Below, one piece after another: positions 1 to 7,247 of a stretch of 23,585 nt of DNA. Each line of letters opens with the position of its first letter. Positions within the stretch are counted from its first letter, which is position 1. The position numbers were made by a program, and so were the translations under genes. Origin of the DNA: DASRBO01 sp035653595 (GTDB lineage: Bacteria > Actinomycetota > Acidimicrobiia > Acidimicrobiales > JAJPHE01). The stretch spans positions 1 through 23,585 of the forward strand of contig DASRBO010000144.1 in the NCBI GenBank assembly GCA_035653595.1, given 5' to 3'. The notes beneath the pieces were generated by a model that did not search any database, was not told where the DNA came from, and saw nothing but the letters and a program-made list of their open reading frames with translations.

Positions 1-695
1 GGGGCGGAGGCGGCCGGCGTAGCTACCGGGGCCGGGGTGGCCACCGGGGCCGGGTGGGCGACGGGGGTCGCCACCGGGGCGGGGGCCACCGGGGCGGGAG
101 CCGGGCGGGCGGAGGCGGCCACCGGGGCGGGAGCGGGGATGGTCGGGGCCGGACCGGAGGTGACCACCGGGCGGGCCGGGGCCACGCTGGGGGCCGGGGC
201 CGGAGCGACCGGGGCCGGGGCCGGGGCGGCCGCCAGCGGGGCCTCCATGTAGTCCTCGGTCACCCACATGGTGCCGGAGGAGGTGACGTCGACGGCGACG
301 CCGATCTGGTTGAAGGCGGGGTCGACCATGTTGGCGTAGTGCTCGGGGCTGTTGACGAACGCCTGCTGCAGGCTGGCCACGTCGGGCCCGACGCCCACGT
401 TCTCGCCCCCCTTCTGCCAGCCCGAGGGCAGGTCGGCGGCCAGGCTGGGGTTGTGGCTCAGGGTTCCGGCCCCGGCCATCTGCTGGGACCAGTTCCAGGC
501 CACCGAGGTGAGGGTGGAGTTGACCACCAGCCGGGACAGGCCGTGGGACGCCCTCAGGGCGTTGATGTCGGCCACGAACTGGGATGCAGCCGACGGCGAG
601 CTGTCGGCGAAGGCGGGGGTGGTCTGGGTGAGCACCCCGAGGGTCGAAGCGGCGCCTACTGCCAGGGGAAGCGCCCAGCGGAACCTTCCGGCCAT
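1..695 (-). CDS. Secreted CAP-domain (SCP/PR-1-like) protein, C-terminus cut by window edge
   Basis: The ATG at 695 follows GGAGG at 707-703. The frame stays open to the left edge, so the 3' end is missing. The N-terminus is a signal peptide: a short basic n-region (MAGRFRW), a hydrophobic core and an AFA cleavage site near residue 31. A CAP domain follows (roughly residues 33-155). Visible CAP landmarks are FVADINALRASHG, the LSHN histidine, GGENVGVG, SPEHYANM and a final WVTEDYME. After it comes a low-complexity Ala/Pro/Val tail (from about residue 157) that runs off the window and may span the cell wall. CAP proteins are extracellular; their biochemical activity is mostly unknown, so none is assigned. 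The gene lies downstream of two DUF11 surface-protein genes on the same strand and has its own c-di-GMP riboswitch leader. Family assignment is secure; the function is not. Confidence 0.9.
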   Translation of the reverse strand, partial: MAGRFRWALPLAVGAASTLGVLTQTTPAFADSSPSAASQFVADINALRASHGLSRLVVNSTLTSVAWNWSQQMAGAGTLSHNPSLAADLPSGWQKGGENVGVGPDVASLQQAFVNSPEHYANMVDPAFNQIGVAVDVTSSGTMWVTEDYMEAPLAAAPAPAPVAPAPAPSVAPARPVVTSGPAPTIPAPAPVAASARPAPAPVAPAPVATPVAHPAPVATPAPVATPAASA

Positions 696-702
696 CTATT
701 TT

Positions 703-835
703 CCTCCATGAATGAGCCCACGGAGGCGATGACCGCCCCATTCGGCAACCCGGCCGTCCTAGGGAGCGAGGCTCCCCTTAGACCCGTGGCTTTGCGTCTC
801 CCGGGTTTCCCCGGGGTTGCCTTTATCGTGGGTTT
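703..835 (-). promoter_or_regulatory. Cyclic di-GMP-I (GEMM-I) riboswitch controlling the CAP-domain gene
   Basis: On the minus strand the leader shows the GEMM-I core in order: GGCAACC (about 821-815), a CCCGGG-GAAA-CCCGGG hairpin with GNRA loop, GACGCAAAGCC, CGGGTCTAAGG, a GGGAGC/GCTCCC arm, CCTAGGACGGC, and a closing GGGTTGCC (751-744) that pairs with GGCAACC to form P1. Aptamer layout and invariant blocks match the Vc2 class. Downstream, CCTCCGTG (726-719) can pair with CATGGAGG (710-703), burying the Shine-Dalgarno sequence of the CAP start at 695. An alternative stem, GGGGCG (739-734) with CGCCTC (728-723), excludes that hairpin. This suggests control of translation by c-di-GMP; which state is ON is not decided by the sequence. 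A weak promoter candidate lies at 886-915 (GTGACC, 18 nt, TATGGG), inside the end of the upstream gene. Confidence 0.92.
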
Positions 836-858
836 GGGTTGTCGGAGTGAGTGTCGGC

Positions 859-3435
859 CTAGGGCGGAGGGCCCTTGAGCGGCCACCCATAGATTTCGGC
901 ACCGATTGTGGTCACTGGGTGACGATCCGGGCGTTCCATCCCTTTCCGCCGGTGACCAAGGCTCTCAATCCGACCGGGACACCACTCAGGGTGATTAGAA
1001 GCCTCTAGCCCAGTCCGGGAAAGCGGGGCGAGGTCGACCGGGCCGAGTCGGTGGATGACGGCCCGGCCGGGACCGGGGTCGATCCGGTAGGGATGCTCGG
1101 TGGCCGGGCAGCCGGTCGCCCGGCGCAGGATCGGCTGCGGGCGGGCGGGGATGGGCAGGGGGCGGGTGGCGAGGGCCGCCCCGGCGGCGGTCCGGTCGGC
1201 GGCCATGACCAGCAGAGCGCCGATCGCCACCATGGTCAGGGCCATCCCGACCAGCGGGGCGGTGGGCAGGCCGGTGTTGGGCAGGCTCGACCCCGGGCCA
1301 CCGGCGGCGGTCGGGGCCACGATGGTGGGCCCGACGATGGTGGGCTGCACGATGGTGGGGGCCGACGCCGTCGACCCGGACGCGGTCGGCGCCACCACCG
1401 TGGGGGCGGCGGTCGGCGCCAGCGGGGCGGTAGCGACCGGGTTGGGGGTCGTTCCGGCCGGAACGGGCCTGGCCGGGCTGGGGACGGCCGGGGCCGGCGC
1501 CACGGTGGCCCCGGCGCTGGCGGTGGCCACCAGCCCGTCGACCGCTAGCACCACCCGGCCGGTGTCGGTGGTGGCGGTGGTGGGGACCGGCCCGGTGAAG
1601 TCACAGGTGACCGACTGCCCCGGGGCCACCGTCCGACCGACCAGGCTGGAACAGACCGCCGTTGTCGTGGTGGCCCGGCTATCGCTCAGACCGATGACCG
1701 TGGCCGGAGAGGCGTTGGGGTTGAGTACCACCAGCCGATAGGGCACCGAGGTGGCTCCGGGCGCCGCCGCCTCGGATACGCCGTAGCCGGTGCCGGAGGC
1801 GTCGCTGGTGGCGGCCAGTCCGGCCCCGGGCCCGGTCAGGACCACCGACGAGGCGGTGGCGCTCACACTGCCGCCGGCCTGGTCAGGAGGGACATTGGTG
1901 GCGCTGACCGTGACCGTCGAGGTGTGGGAGGCACCCGGGCCGGCCGGCGCCTGATCGGGGAACTGGCAGCGCAGGGACTGGCCCGGGACCAGGGTCGTCC
2001 CCACCAGCTGCTGGCAAACCGCTGCCGGCGTGCCACCGTTGGCGACGGCCGTCACCGAGGCGATCCGCACGGCCTGGCTATCCGTGTTGGAGATCGTGAC
2101 CTGCTCGGTGAAGGCCTCGCCCGGCCGGGCGGCAGTGGCGGTGGGAGCGACGCTGGCGCCCCCGGGATCGGCGGCGTCGCTGCCCGCGAGCACGCTCAGT
2201 CCCAGGCCGGGGGCGGTCGGCACGACGTAGAAGACAGCCGTTGCGGCTGCTCCGGCGGGCACCGTGGCGGTGGCGGTGGCGCCGGTGGCGGTGGCGCCGG
2301 TCAGGGTCACCGGGGGTGTAGCCGCTGCGGCCCCCGGGCAGGTGGTCACGAACTGGTAGCCGGCGGGAGCGGTGGCCGAGATGAGGTAGGTGCCGGCGGC
2401 CACGGGGGTGGGGGCCAGCGGGTTGGCCGAGGACGCCAGGGTCGTCGGGCCGGCCAGGCTTAGCCCGCCTCCGGTGACCTCGGCCGTGGAGGCGCCGGTG
2501 GCGCTGCACAGGTAGATGTCGGCCGCCATTGAGGTGCCGGGGGTGGTGAGCCCGGAGGTGGCCACCGCCGACCCGATCCGCCCGGGATCAGTCGGATCAT
2601 GGGCGCTGACCAGGACGAACACGTTCTGGCTGGCGCCGGCGGCGGCGGGAGCCGTGCCCGGGAACTGGCAGTAGGCGGAGCCGCCCGGGGGGAGGGAGCC
2701 CCCGGTGAGGCCGGTGCAGACCGGGGTGACCGGCTGGCCCGCGCTGGCCTGGCTGACCGAGTCCAGCACCTCGGGGCCGGCGGAGGGGTTGGTGATGGTC
2801 ACCAGGTAGGTGACGGAGACGCCGGGTGCCTGCGCCGCTGCCGTCGGAAGGAACTGCTCGCCGGCCGGGTCGGCTGCGTTGTTGGCCGCTACCGCCGTAA
2901 GGGCCAGCGGTCCGGTGACCACCGTGGCCCCGCATGACGAAGGAGTGGTCCCTTCGGCACCTGCGCAGGTGAGGGCGACCCGGCCGGCATCGCCGGCCCC
3001 GACGGTGGCCACGAGCGTCAGAGTCTGGGTCGCCCCCGGGCTGATGTCGGCAACGGTGCAGGTCACCACCGGGCCCGCCCCCGCCGGGCCGGTAGCGGCC
3101 GGCCCGCAGCCGGGGGAGGAGCCGCTGGCCTGGAACGACTCGATGGGATCCAGGTCGGCGGCGAGACCGACCGCGGTGGCCGTGGTGGCGGAGCCGTTGG
3201 TCACCGCCAGCTCGTAGGTGACCTGGCCGCCGGGGTCCACCGTGGCCGGAGCCGCCAGGGCGAGGCTGAGCCCGGTGGGGGTGCTGGCCGCCTGGGCGCC
3301 CCCGAGCGGACCGGCCGATCCCGCTGCGGGAGCGGCCGCCGCCGGAGCCGCGCCGGCCACCGACAACGCCCCCGCTACCAGGCCGGCGGTGGCCAAGGCC
3401 GCGCTGAGGCCAGCGACCCGGCGAAATCGGTCCAC
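859..3435 (-). CDS. DUF11-type repeat surface protein with LPNTG sortase-like signal
   Basis: This is an 858-residue secreted protein with a GTG start at 3435. The signal peptide is MDRFRRVAGL plus an Ala-rich core ending near residue 35. The body holds about four immunoglobulin-like DUF11 repeats (roughly 50-170, 180-300, 410-535 and 540-640), recognisable by VTYELAVTN, VTYLVTITNP and VTCDFTGPVP-type strands and paired Cys. A segment around 305-400 (AGTYLISATAPAGYQF) looks like a SpaA/prealbumin-type fold. A Thr/Pro/Val linker (about 640-715) leads to LPNTG (about 717-721) and one membrane helix. Such proteins are usually anchored to the wall by sortase and act as adhesins or stalks; the specific role is unknown. 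The tail after the membrane helix is about 110 residues, far longer than the usual few basic residues. It is paralogous to the next gene upstream. No strong ribosome site precedes the start, which is therefore less certain than the frame. Confidence 0.85.
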   Translation of the reverse strand: MDRFRRVAGLSAALATAGLVAGALSVAGAAPAAAAPAAGSAGPLGGAQAASTPTGLSLALAAPATVDPGGQVTYELAVTNGSATTATAVGLAADLDPIESFQASGSSPGCGPAATGPAGAGPVVTCTVADISPGATQTLTLVATVGAGDAGRVALTCAGAEGTTPSSCGATVVTGPLALTAVAANNAADPAGEQFLPTAAAQAPGVSVTYLVTITNPSAGPEVLDSVSQASAGQPVTPVCTGLTGGSLPPGGSAYCQFPGTAPAAAGASQNVFVLVSAHDPTDPGRIGSAVATSGLTTPGTSMAADIYLCSATGASTAEVTGGGLSLAGPTTLASSANPLAPTPVAAGTYLISATAPAGYQFVTTCPGAAAATPPVTLTGATATGATATATVPAGAAATAVFYVVPTAPGLGLSVLAGSDAADPGGASVAPTATAARPGEAFTEQVTISNTDSQAVRIASVTAVANGGTPAAVCQQLVGTTLVPGQSLRCQFPDQAPAGPGASHTSTVTVSATNVPPDQAGGSVSATASSVVLTGPGAGLAATSDASGTGYGVSEAAAPGATSVPYRLVVLNPNASPATVIGLSDSRATTTTAVCSSLVGRTVAPGQSVTCDFTGPVPTTATTDTGRVVLAVDGLVATASAGATVAPAPAVPSPARPVPAGTTPNPVATAPLAPTAAPTVVAPTASGSTASAPTIVQPTIVGPTIVAPTAAGGPGSSLPNTGLPTAPLVGMALTMVAIGALLVMAADRTAAGAALATRPLPIPARPQPILRRATGCPATEHPYRIDPGPGRAVIHRLGPVDLAPLSRTGLEASNHPEWCPGRIESLGHRRKGMERPDRHPVTTIGAEIYGWPLKGPPP

Positions 3436-3464
3436 CTGACGACCATTTCATGGCGCCCGGCCAA

Positions 3465-3507
3465 TGTCAACGCTGTGTGTGGCCGAGCCAACGGTGAGAG
3501 CCGCAAT
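3465..3507 (-). promoter_or_regulatory. Upstream motif shared by the two DUF11 genes (copy 1)
   Basis: Reading the minus strand, ATTGCGG (3507-3501) is followed after 29 nt by GTTGACA (3471-3465). The latter sits in CCACACACAGCGTTGACA. The same composite, with a 28-nt gap, occurs at 6120-6079 before the paralogous gene. TTGACA equals a sigma-70 -35 box, but no good -10 follows at 16-18 nt, so a regulator site or a non-canonical promoter is equally possible. It lies about 30 nt before the GTG start. Confidence 0.4.
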
Positions 3508-3565
3508 TTTGACGTCCCAACCGGCTGGCCGGACCCCCCTCAGGGCCGGGCGCCCCCTCCCCGGA

Positions 3566-3596
3566 GCCACCCCCACCGAGTCGGGGTGGGGGTGGC
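3566..3596 (-). terminator. Strong hairpin downstream of the second DUF11 gene
   Basis: A perfect 12-bp inverted repeat (GCCACCCCCACC / GGTGGGGGTGGC) with a 7-nt loop lies about 25 nt past the stop codon at 3621. It has no T-tract, as is common for high-GC actinobacterial terminators. It separates the two DUF11 genes into different transcription units. Confidence 0.6.
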
Positions 3597-3620
3597 CTCG
3601 ATTGGAGGCGACCGGGGGGC

Positions 3621-5969
3621 CTACCCGCCGGCCGGGGGCGGCTGGGCCTCCCTGTTGGGGGCTCGGCCGATCATCGGGCGCCCCCGCCCCCTCCGGGTGG
3701 GGGTGCCGGTGGGGTCGAGGCCGCCCCCGCTGCCCGGCTGCCACTGCGGCCCGACGTGGTGGGTGGAGGCGGTCGGGGTCCCGGCCGGAGAGGCCGTCGC
3801 CAGCCCGAGTCCGGCTAGACCGGCCCCGGCCAGGGTCCGGCGGCGGCGGCCGATGAGACCCGCCGCCCCCAGGAGGGCCAGGCCCCCGAGCACCATGCCC
3901 ATGGCCATGGCCAGCAGGCGGCCGGTCGGCAGGCCGGTGAAGGCCAGCTGGGTGGGCGCCACCGTGGTCGGCGCGACGGCCGGCGGGGTGCTCGGAGTGG
4001 GGGTGGGGGGTGGGGTGATGGTCGTGCCCAGGACCGGCGGGAAGACGGTGGAGGTCGCCGTCCCGCTGACCAGGGCTCCGTTCACGCTGAGGGTCACCCC
4101 GGCGGTGTCGGTGGTCTCCACCGCCGGCACCGGGCCGGTGAAGTCGCAGGTGACCGAGGCTCCGGGGGCCAGGACCTGCCCGAGCAGGCTGGGGCAGATG
4201 TCGATGGTCGTCCCGTTCACCGTGTCGGTCAGGACCGTGATGGTGGCCGGGGTCTCGTTGGTGTTGGTGACCACCACCCGGTAGGGGACCGAGGTGGCCC
4301 CGGCGGCGGCGATCTCCGACTGCCCGTACCCGGTGCCGGCGGCGTTGTTGGCCTTGGTTATCCCGACGGTCGGGCTGGTCAGCACGGTCGAGTTGGCGAA
4401 GGCGGTGGCCGTCCGGGCGGTGTTGCCCGACTGGTGGACGTCCACCCGGACGGTGTCGGTCTGGCTGTCCCCGGGCCCGGCGGGAGCGACTCCGCTGAAC
4501 TGGCAGGTCACCGACTGGCCGGCAGGCAAGGGGGTGCCCACCAGGGCGGAGCAGACCGAGGCCGGACCCTGGCTGGGCAGGGCGTCGGTGAGCGAGTCGA
4601 TGACCTCGTCCACCGCCGTGTTGTTGGTGATCACGGCCTGGTAGGTGAAGGTCTCGCCCAGGCTCTGGGCCGTCTCCACCTGCTGGAAGTTGCTGCCGGC
4701 GGGATCGGCGGCGTTGTTGGCCTTGGTTATCCCGACGGTGATGGCCCCCGGCATGGTCGTCGGCACGCAGGAGGGGTTGGCCTGGCCGGCCACGGTGGCG
4801 CAGTCGGTCAGGGTCTGACCGGCGGTGTTGGGCCCGTAGCTGACCGTCACCGTCACCGAGGCGGACCCGCCGTTGGGGGTCAGGGTGCCCACGGGGCAGC
4901 TGACCACCGGGCCGGCGGCGGTGCAGGTGCCGTTGGCGTCAGTGGAGGACTGGTAGGTCTCCCCCGCCGGCAGGGTGTCGGTGATGACCACCCCGGGGGC
5001 GGCGGCGTTGCCGGAGTTGGTGGCCACCATGGTGTAGGTGCCGTTGCCGTTGGGGCTGCCGGTGGCGGGGCCGGACTTGACCACGTTCACCGACGGGTTG
5101 CAGGTGGTGGCTCCCACCGGCTGGCCCGGCAGCACCGCCTTGAGCTCGCTGGTGAAGCCGGTGCCGCTGTTGCCGTTGCCGGCCCGGCTCTTGACGAAGG
5201 CGGTCCCGAAGCCGATGCAGGAGTTGCCCCCCGCCAGCTGGGGCAGCTGGGCCAGGTTGATGACGGCGTCACCGAAGAGCCCGTCGCCGCTGACGGCAGC
5301 GGTGGCGGCCGGCCCCAGCGGGATCTGGGGACCCCAGGCGGTGCCGTTCCAGATGTACTCGACCACTCCCTGGAAGCTGGCGTTGCCGATGAACTGCCAG
5401 GTGATCAGCACGTCGCCGGCGGTCCGGGGCGGCTGGACCCCGTTGCAGTCGGCCGACGGGCCGAGCTGGTTGAGCTCGAACTCGATAGCGGTGTCGCCGG
5501 CGGCGGTGGCCCGCTGCCAGGCGAGGTAGAGGTAGGACCCCGAGGAGCCCGTCCACTCCGCCGTGATCTGATCCTTGGGCGGGTTGGCGTGGACCGGGAC
5601 CTGGGGAGCGTCCGGGCACACGGTGTCCTCGTGGATGCCGCCCATGTAGCCCAGGCCGGTGCTCCCGACGGGACCGACGACGCCGGGGGCGGCGGTGTCG
5701 GCCGGGTTGCCGGTGGCGCTGAACGGGTTGACCCCGGCGGCAGCCGCTGCCCCCACCCCGGCGAGCTGGAAGGCGCCGGCGATCACTGTCGCCGCTCCCG
5801 CCGCCCCGGCCAGGCGCCGGCCGCTCAGTCGCGGGGCGCGCCGGTGGGCCCCGACGGGCGGGGCCTCAGCCGGTGCCGGCGGGGCACTGGGGGCTCGGCG
5901 CTTGAAGGACGACAGACGGTGCGCCAGCCGAAGTGGCGCCGTCTCCTCGATCCATGGCTCTCGTTCCAC
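3621..5969 (-). CDS. DUF11-type repeat surface protein with LAFTG sortase-like signal
   Basis: This is a 782-residue secreted protein with a GTG start at 5969. The n-region is unusually long (about 50 residues, Pro/Arg-rich) before the hydrophobic signal core (about 53-75) ending in AAAAAG. An N-terminal ectodomain (about 80-295) contains ITAEWTGSSGSYLYLAWQRA and a CIGFGTAFVKSRAG strand; I do not know a named family for it. Next come DUF11 repeats: about 296-405 (GTYTMVATNSGNAAAPGVVI), about 415-535, and about 540-640 (VTCDFTGPVP). A Thr/Pro linker leads to LAFTG (675-679), one membrane helix and RRRR. LAxTG is the motif used by class E sortases of actinobacteria, so wall anchoring is likely. 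The last two repeats match those of the 859-3435 protein closely, so the genes are tandem paralogs. About 70 extra residues follow the Arg cluster, which is atypical. No sortase gene is visible here. Confidence 0.85.
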   Translation of the reverse strand: MEREPWIEETAPLRLAHRLSSFKRRAPSAPPAPAEAPPVGAHRRAPRLSGRRLAGAAGAATVIAGAFQLAGVGAAAAAGVNPFSATGNPADTAAPGVVGPVGSTGLGYMGGIHEDTVCPDAPQVPVHANPPKDQITAEWTGSSGSYLYLAWQRATAAGDTAIEFELNQLGPSADCNGVQPPRTAGDVLITWQFIGNASFQGVVEYIWNGTAWGPQIPLGPAATAAVSGDGLFGDAVINLAQLPQLAGGNSCIGFGTAFVKSRAGNGNSGTGFTSELKAVLPGQPVGATTCNPSVNVVKSGPATGSPNGNGTYTMVATNSGNAAAPGVVITDTLPAGETYQSSTDANGTCTAAGPVVSCPVGTLTPNGGSASVTVTVSYGPNTAGQTLTDCATVAGQANPSCVPTTMPGAITVGITKANNAADPAGSNFQQVETAQSLGETFTYQAVITNNTAVDEVIDSLTDALPSQGPASVCSALVGTPLPAGQSVTCQFSGVAPAGPGDSQTDTVRVDVHQSGNTARTATAFANSTVLTSPTVGITKANNAAGTGYGQSEIAAAGATSVPYRVVVTNTNETPATITVLTDTVNGTTIDICPSLLGQVLAPGASVTCDFTGPVPAVETTDTAGVTLSVNGALVSGTATSTVFPPVLGTTITPPPTPTPSTPPAVAPTTVAPTQLAFTGLPTGRLLAMAMGMVLGGLALLGAAGLIGRRRRTLAGAGLAGLGLATASPAGTPTASTHHVGPQWQPGSGGGLDPTGTPTRRGRGRPMIGRAPNREAQPPPAGG

Positions 5970-6078
5970 GGGGGACCAACTTTCTTCTCAAGGGGCTCGG
6001 CGGTAGTGCCGAAACCCTCGAAGGCTCCATGTGTCCCGGTACGGACAAGCACGGACGGTCCCACGCGCGCTCAGCGGT

Positions 6079-6120
6079 TGTCAACGCTCTGCGTGGTGAT
6101 ACACGCCGAGCGTCCGCAAT
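6079..6120 (-). promoter_or_regulatory. Upstream motif shared by the two DUF11 genes (copy 2)
   Basis: ATTGCGG (6120-6114) is followed after 28 nt by GTTGACA (6085-6079), within CCACGCAGAGCGTTGACA. Sixteen of the 18 bases ending at this point match copy 1 at 3482-3465. It lies about 110 nt before the GTG start at 5969. The rest of the 6121-6320 stretch shows no gene on either strand that I can support. Confidence 0.4.
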
Positions 6121-6322
6121 GCGGCAAAGAGGTTTCTAAACTCGAATAGAGCCAGGTTGCGGGGGATTTTGGCCCTAAATCCGGGCCGATTCGGGAAGTT
6201 CCTCCCAACACGGTGAGTGGTCGGACGGTTCATCAAATTTCCGCGTAGAGCGGCCATGCTCCTGCCGCCAGAAGGAGAAATCTTGAGCGGCGGGCGGCCC
6301 GCCTCTCGAGCGCTGCCACCCA

Positions 6323-6350
6323 AAACGGCCCCGGCCGGGGCCCCGGCCGG
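6323..6350 (-). terminator. GC-rich intrinsic terminator after parB
   Basis: Thirteen nt past the parB stop the minus strand carries a 20-bp perfect palindrome (6350-6331, CCGGCC core). It continues into an alternative GGCCCC-GGCC-GGGGCC stem followed directly by G and TTTT (6326-6323). It probably ends the rpmH-to-parB transcript. Confidence 0.65.
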
Positions 6351-6362
6351 AAGCGGGCGGGC

Positions 6363-7247
6363 CTAGCTGCCCGGCACCATCAGGCGGTAGATGCGCTCCA
6401 GGTCCTCGAGGTCGGCGAACTCGATGGTCACCCTCCCCCGACGGGGCCCGAGCTGGACCTTGACCCGGGTCCCCAGGTGGTCGGCCAAGAGGCGCTCGAG
6501 CTCGGGCACGCCCGGCTCCGGCAGACGGCTGCGCACCCGCCGGGCGGCCACGGCGGCCGGATCGCTGGCCGGCTCGGCTCTCTCGTTGCGCTGACGAATC
6601 ATCTCCTCGGCGGCCCGGACCGACAGGGCCTCGGCCACCACCCTGCGGGCCGCCCACTCCTGGTAGGCACGGTCGGGGGTGCCCAGGATGGCCCGGGCGT
6701 GCCCGGCGGTGAGCTGTCCGTCGACCACCATCCGTTGGATCGACGCCGGCAGCTGCAGCAGACGGAGGGAGTTGCTGATGGCCACCCGGGACTTGCCGAC
6801 CCGGACCCCGATCTCCTCGTGGGTGAGGTTGAAATCCTCGATCAGCTGCTGGTAGGCGCCGGCCTCCTCGAGGGGGTTGAGGTCCTGGCGGTGGAGGTTC
6901 TCGACCAGGGCATGCTCGAGGCTGGTGCGGTTCTCGACCGTCCTGACCAGGGCGGGGATGGTCTGGAGACCGGCCCGGCGGGCCGCCCGCCAGCGGCGCT
7001 CACCGGCTATCAGCTCGTAGCGGTCCTCCCCCAGGGGCCGCACCAGCACCGGCTGAAGTACGCCCAGGGAGCGGATGGAGTCGGTGAGGGAGGCCAGGGC
7101 CTCGTCGTCGAAATGGCTCCGAGGCTGGTGGGGGTTGGGCTCGATGCTGGAGACCGGCAGCTCCTGCAGAACCGAGTTGGGATCGTTCCTGACCTCGGGG
7201 GGGATGAGCGCCCCCAGCCCCCTACCCAACCCGCTGCGACGCGCCAC
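6363..7247 (-). CDS. parB: Chromosome-partitioning protein ParB
   Basis: ParB is the CTP-dependent DNA clamp that loads at parS, spreads, and recruits SMC and ParA for origin segregation. This 294-residue copy starts at GTG 7247, preceded by AAGGAGG with 6 nt spacing; longer in-frame extensions lie inside parA and lack support. It begins with the typical GLGRGLGALIP box (residues 6-15). The N-terminal CTPase/ParB-Srx domain contains ELPVSSIEPNPHQPR (29-43), the CTP-binding GERRWRA box (82-88) and ENLHR (116-120). A central helix-turn-helix (about 141-166, THEEIGVRVGKSRVAISNSL) reads parS. A dimerisation domain closes the protein (RVTIEFADLEDLERI). It overlaps the end of parA by 26 nt, so the two are translationally coupled. 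Parts and length are normal for the family. parS-like sites lie just upstream of parA. Confidence 0.97.
   Translation of the reverse strand: MARRSGLGRGLGALIPPEVRNDPNSVLQELPVSSIEPNPHQPRSHFDDEALASLTDSIRSLGVLQPVLVRPLGEDRYELIAGERRWRAARRAGLQTIPALVRTVENRTSLEHALVENLHRQDLNPLEEAGAYQQLIEDFNLTHEEIGVRVGKSRVAISNSLRLLQLPASIQRMVVDGQLTAGHARAILGTPDRAYQEWAARRVVAEALSVRAAEEMIRQRNERAEPASDPAAVAARRVRSRLPEPGVPELERLLADHLGTRVKVQLGPRRGRVTIEFADLEDLERIYRLMVPGS

Noticed and set aside
1..250. Tandem-looking GGGGCC-rich repeats, possible CRISPR or satellite
   Set aside because: These encode the Ala/Pro/Val tail of the CAP protein; spacing is irregular and there are no spacers. No CRISPR array is present in the window.
4434..6149. 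571-codon plus-strand open frame across the DUF11 gene
   Set aside because: Gly/Val/Asp-rich shadow of the minus-strand repeat protein, with no start context or domain.
6064..6323. Possible small gene between the DUF11 gene and parB
   Set aside because: The minus-strand frame (6081-6323) has no ribosome site, uses atypical codons and resembles nothing known.
6331..6350. 20-bp palindrome as a protein-binding operator
   Set aside because: Its position straight after parB and the TTTT that follows fit a terminator better.
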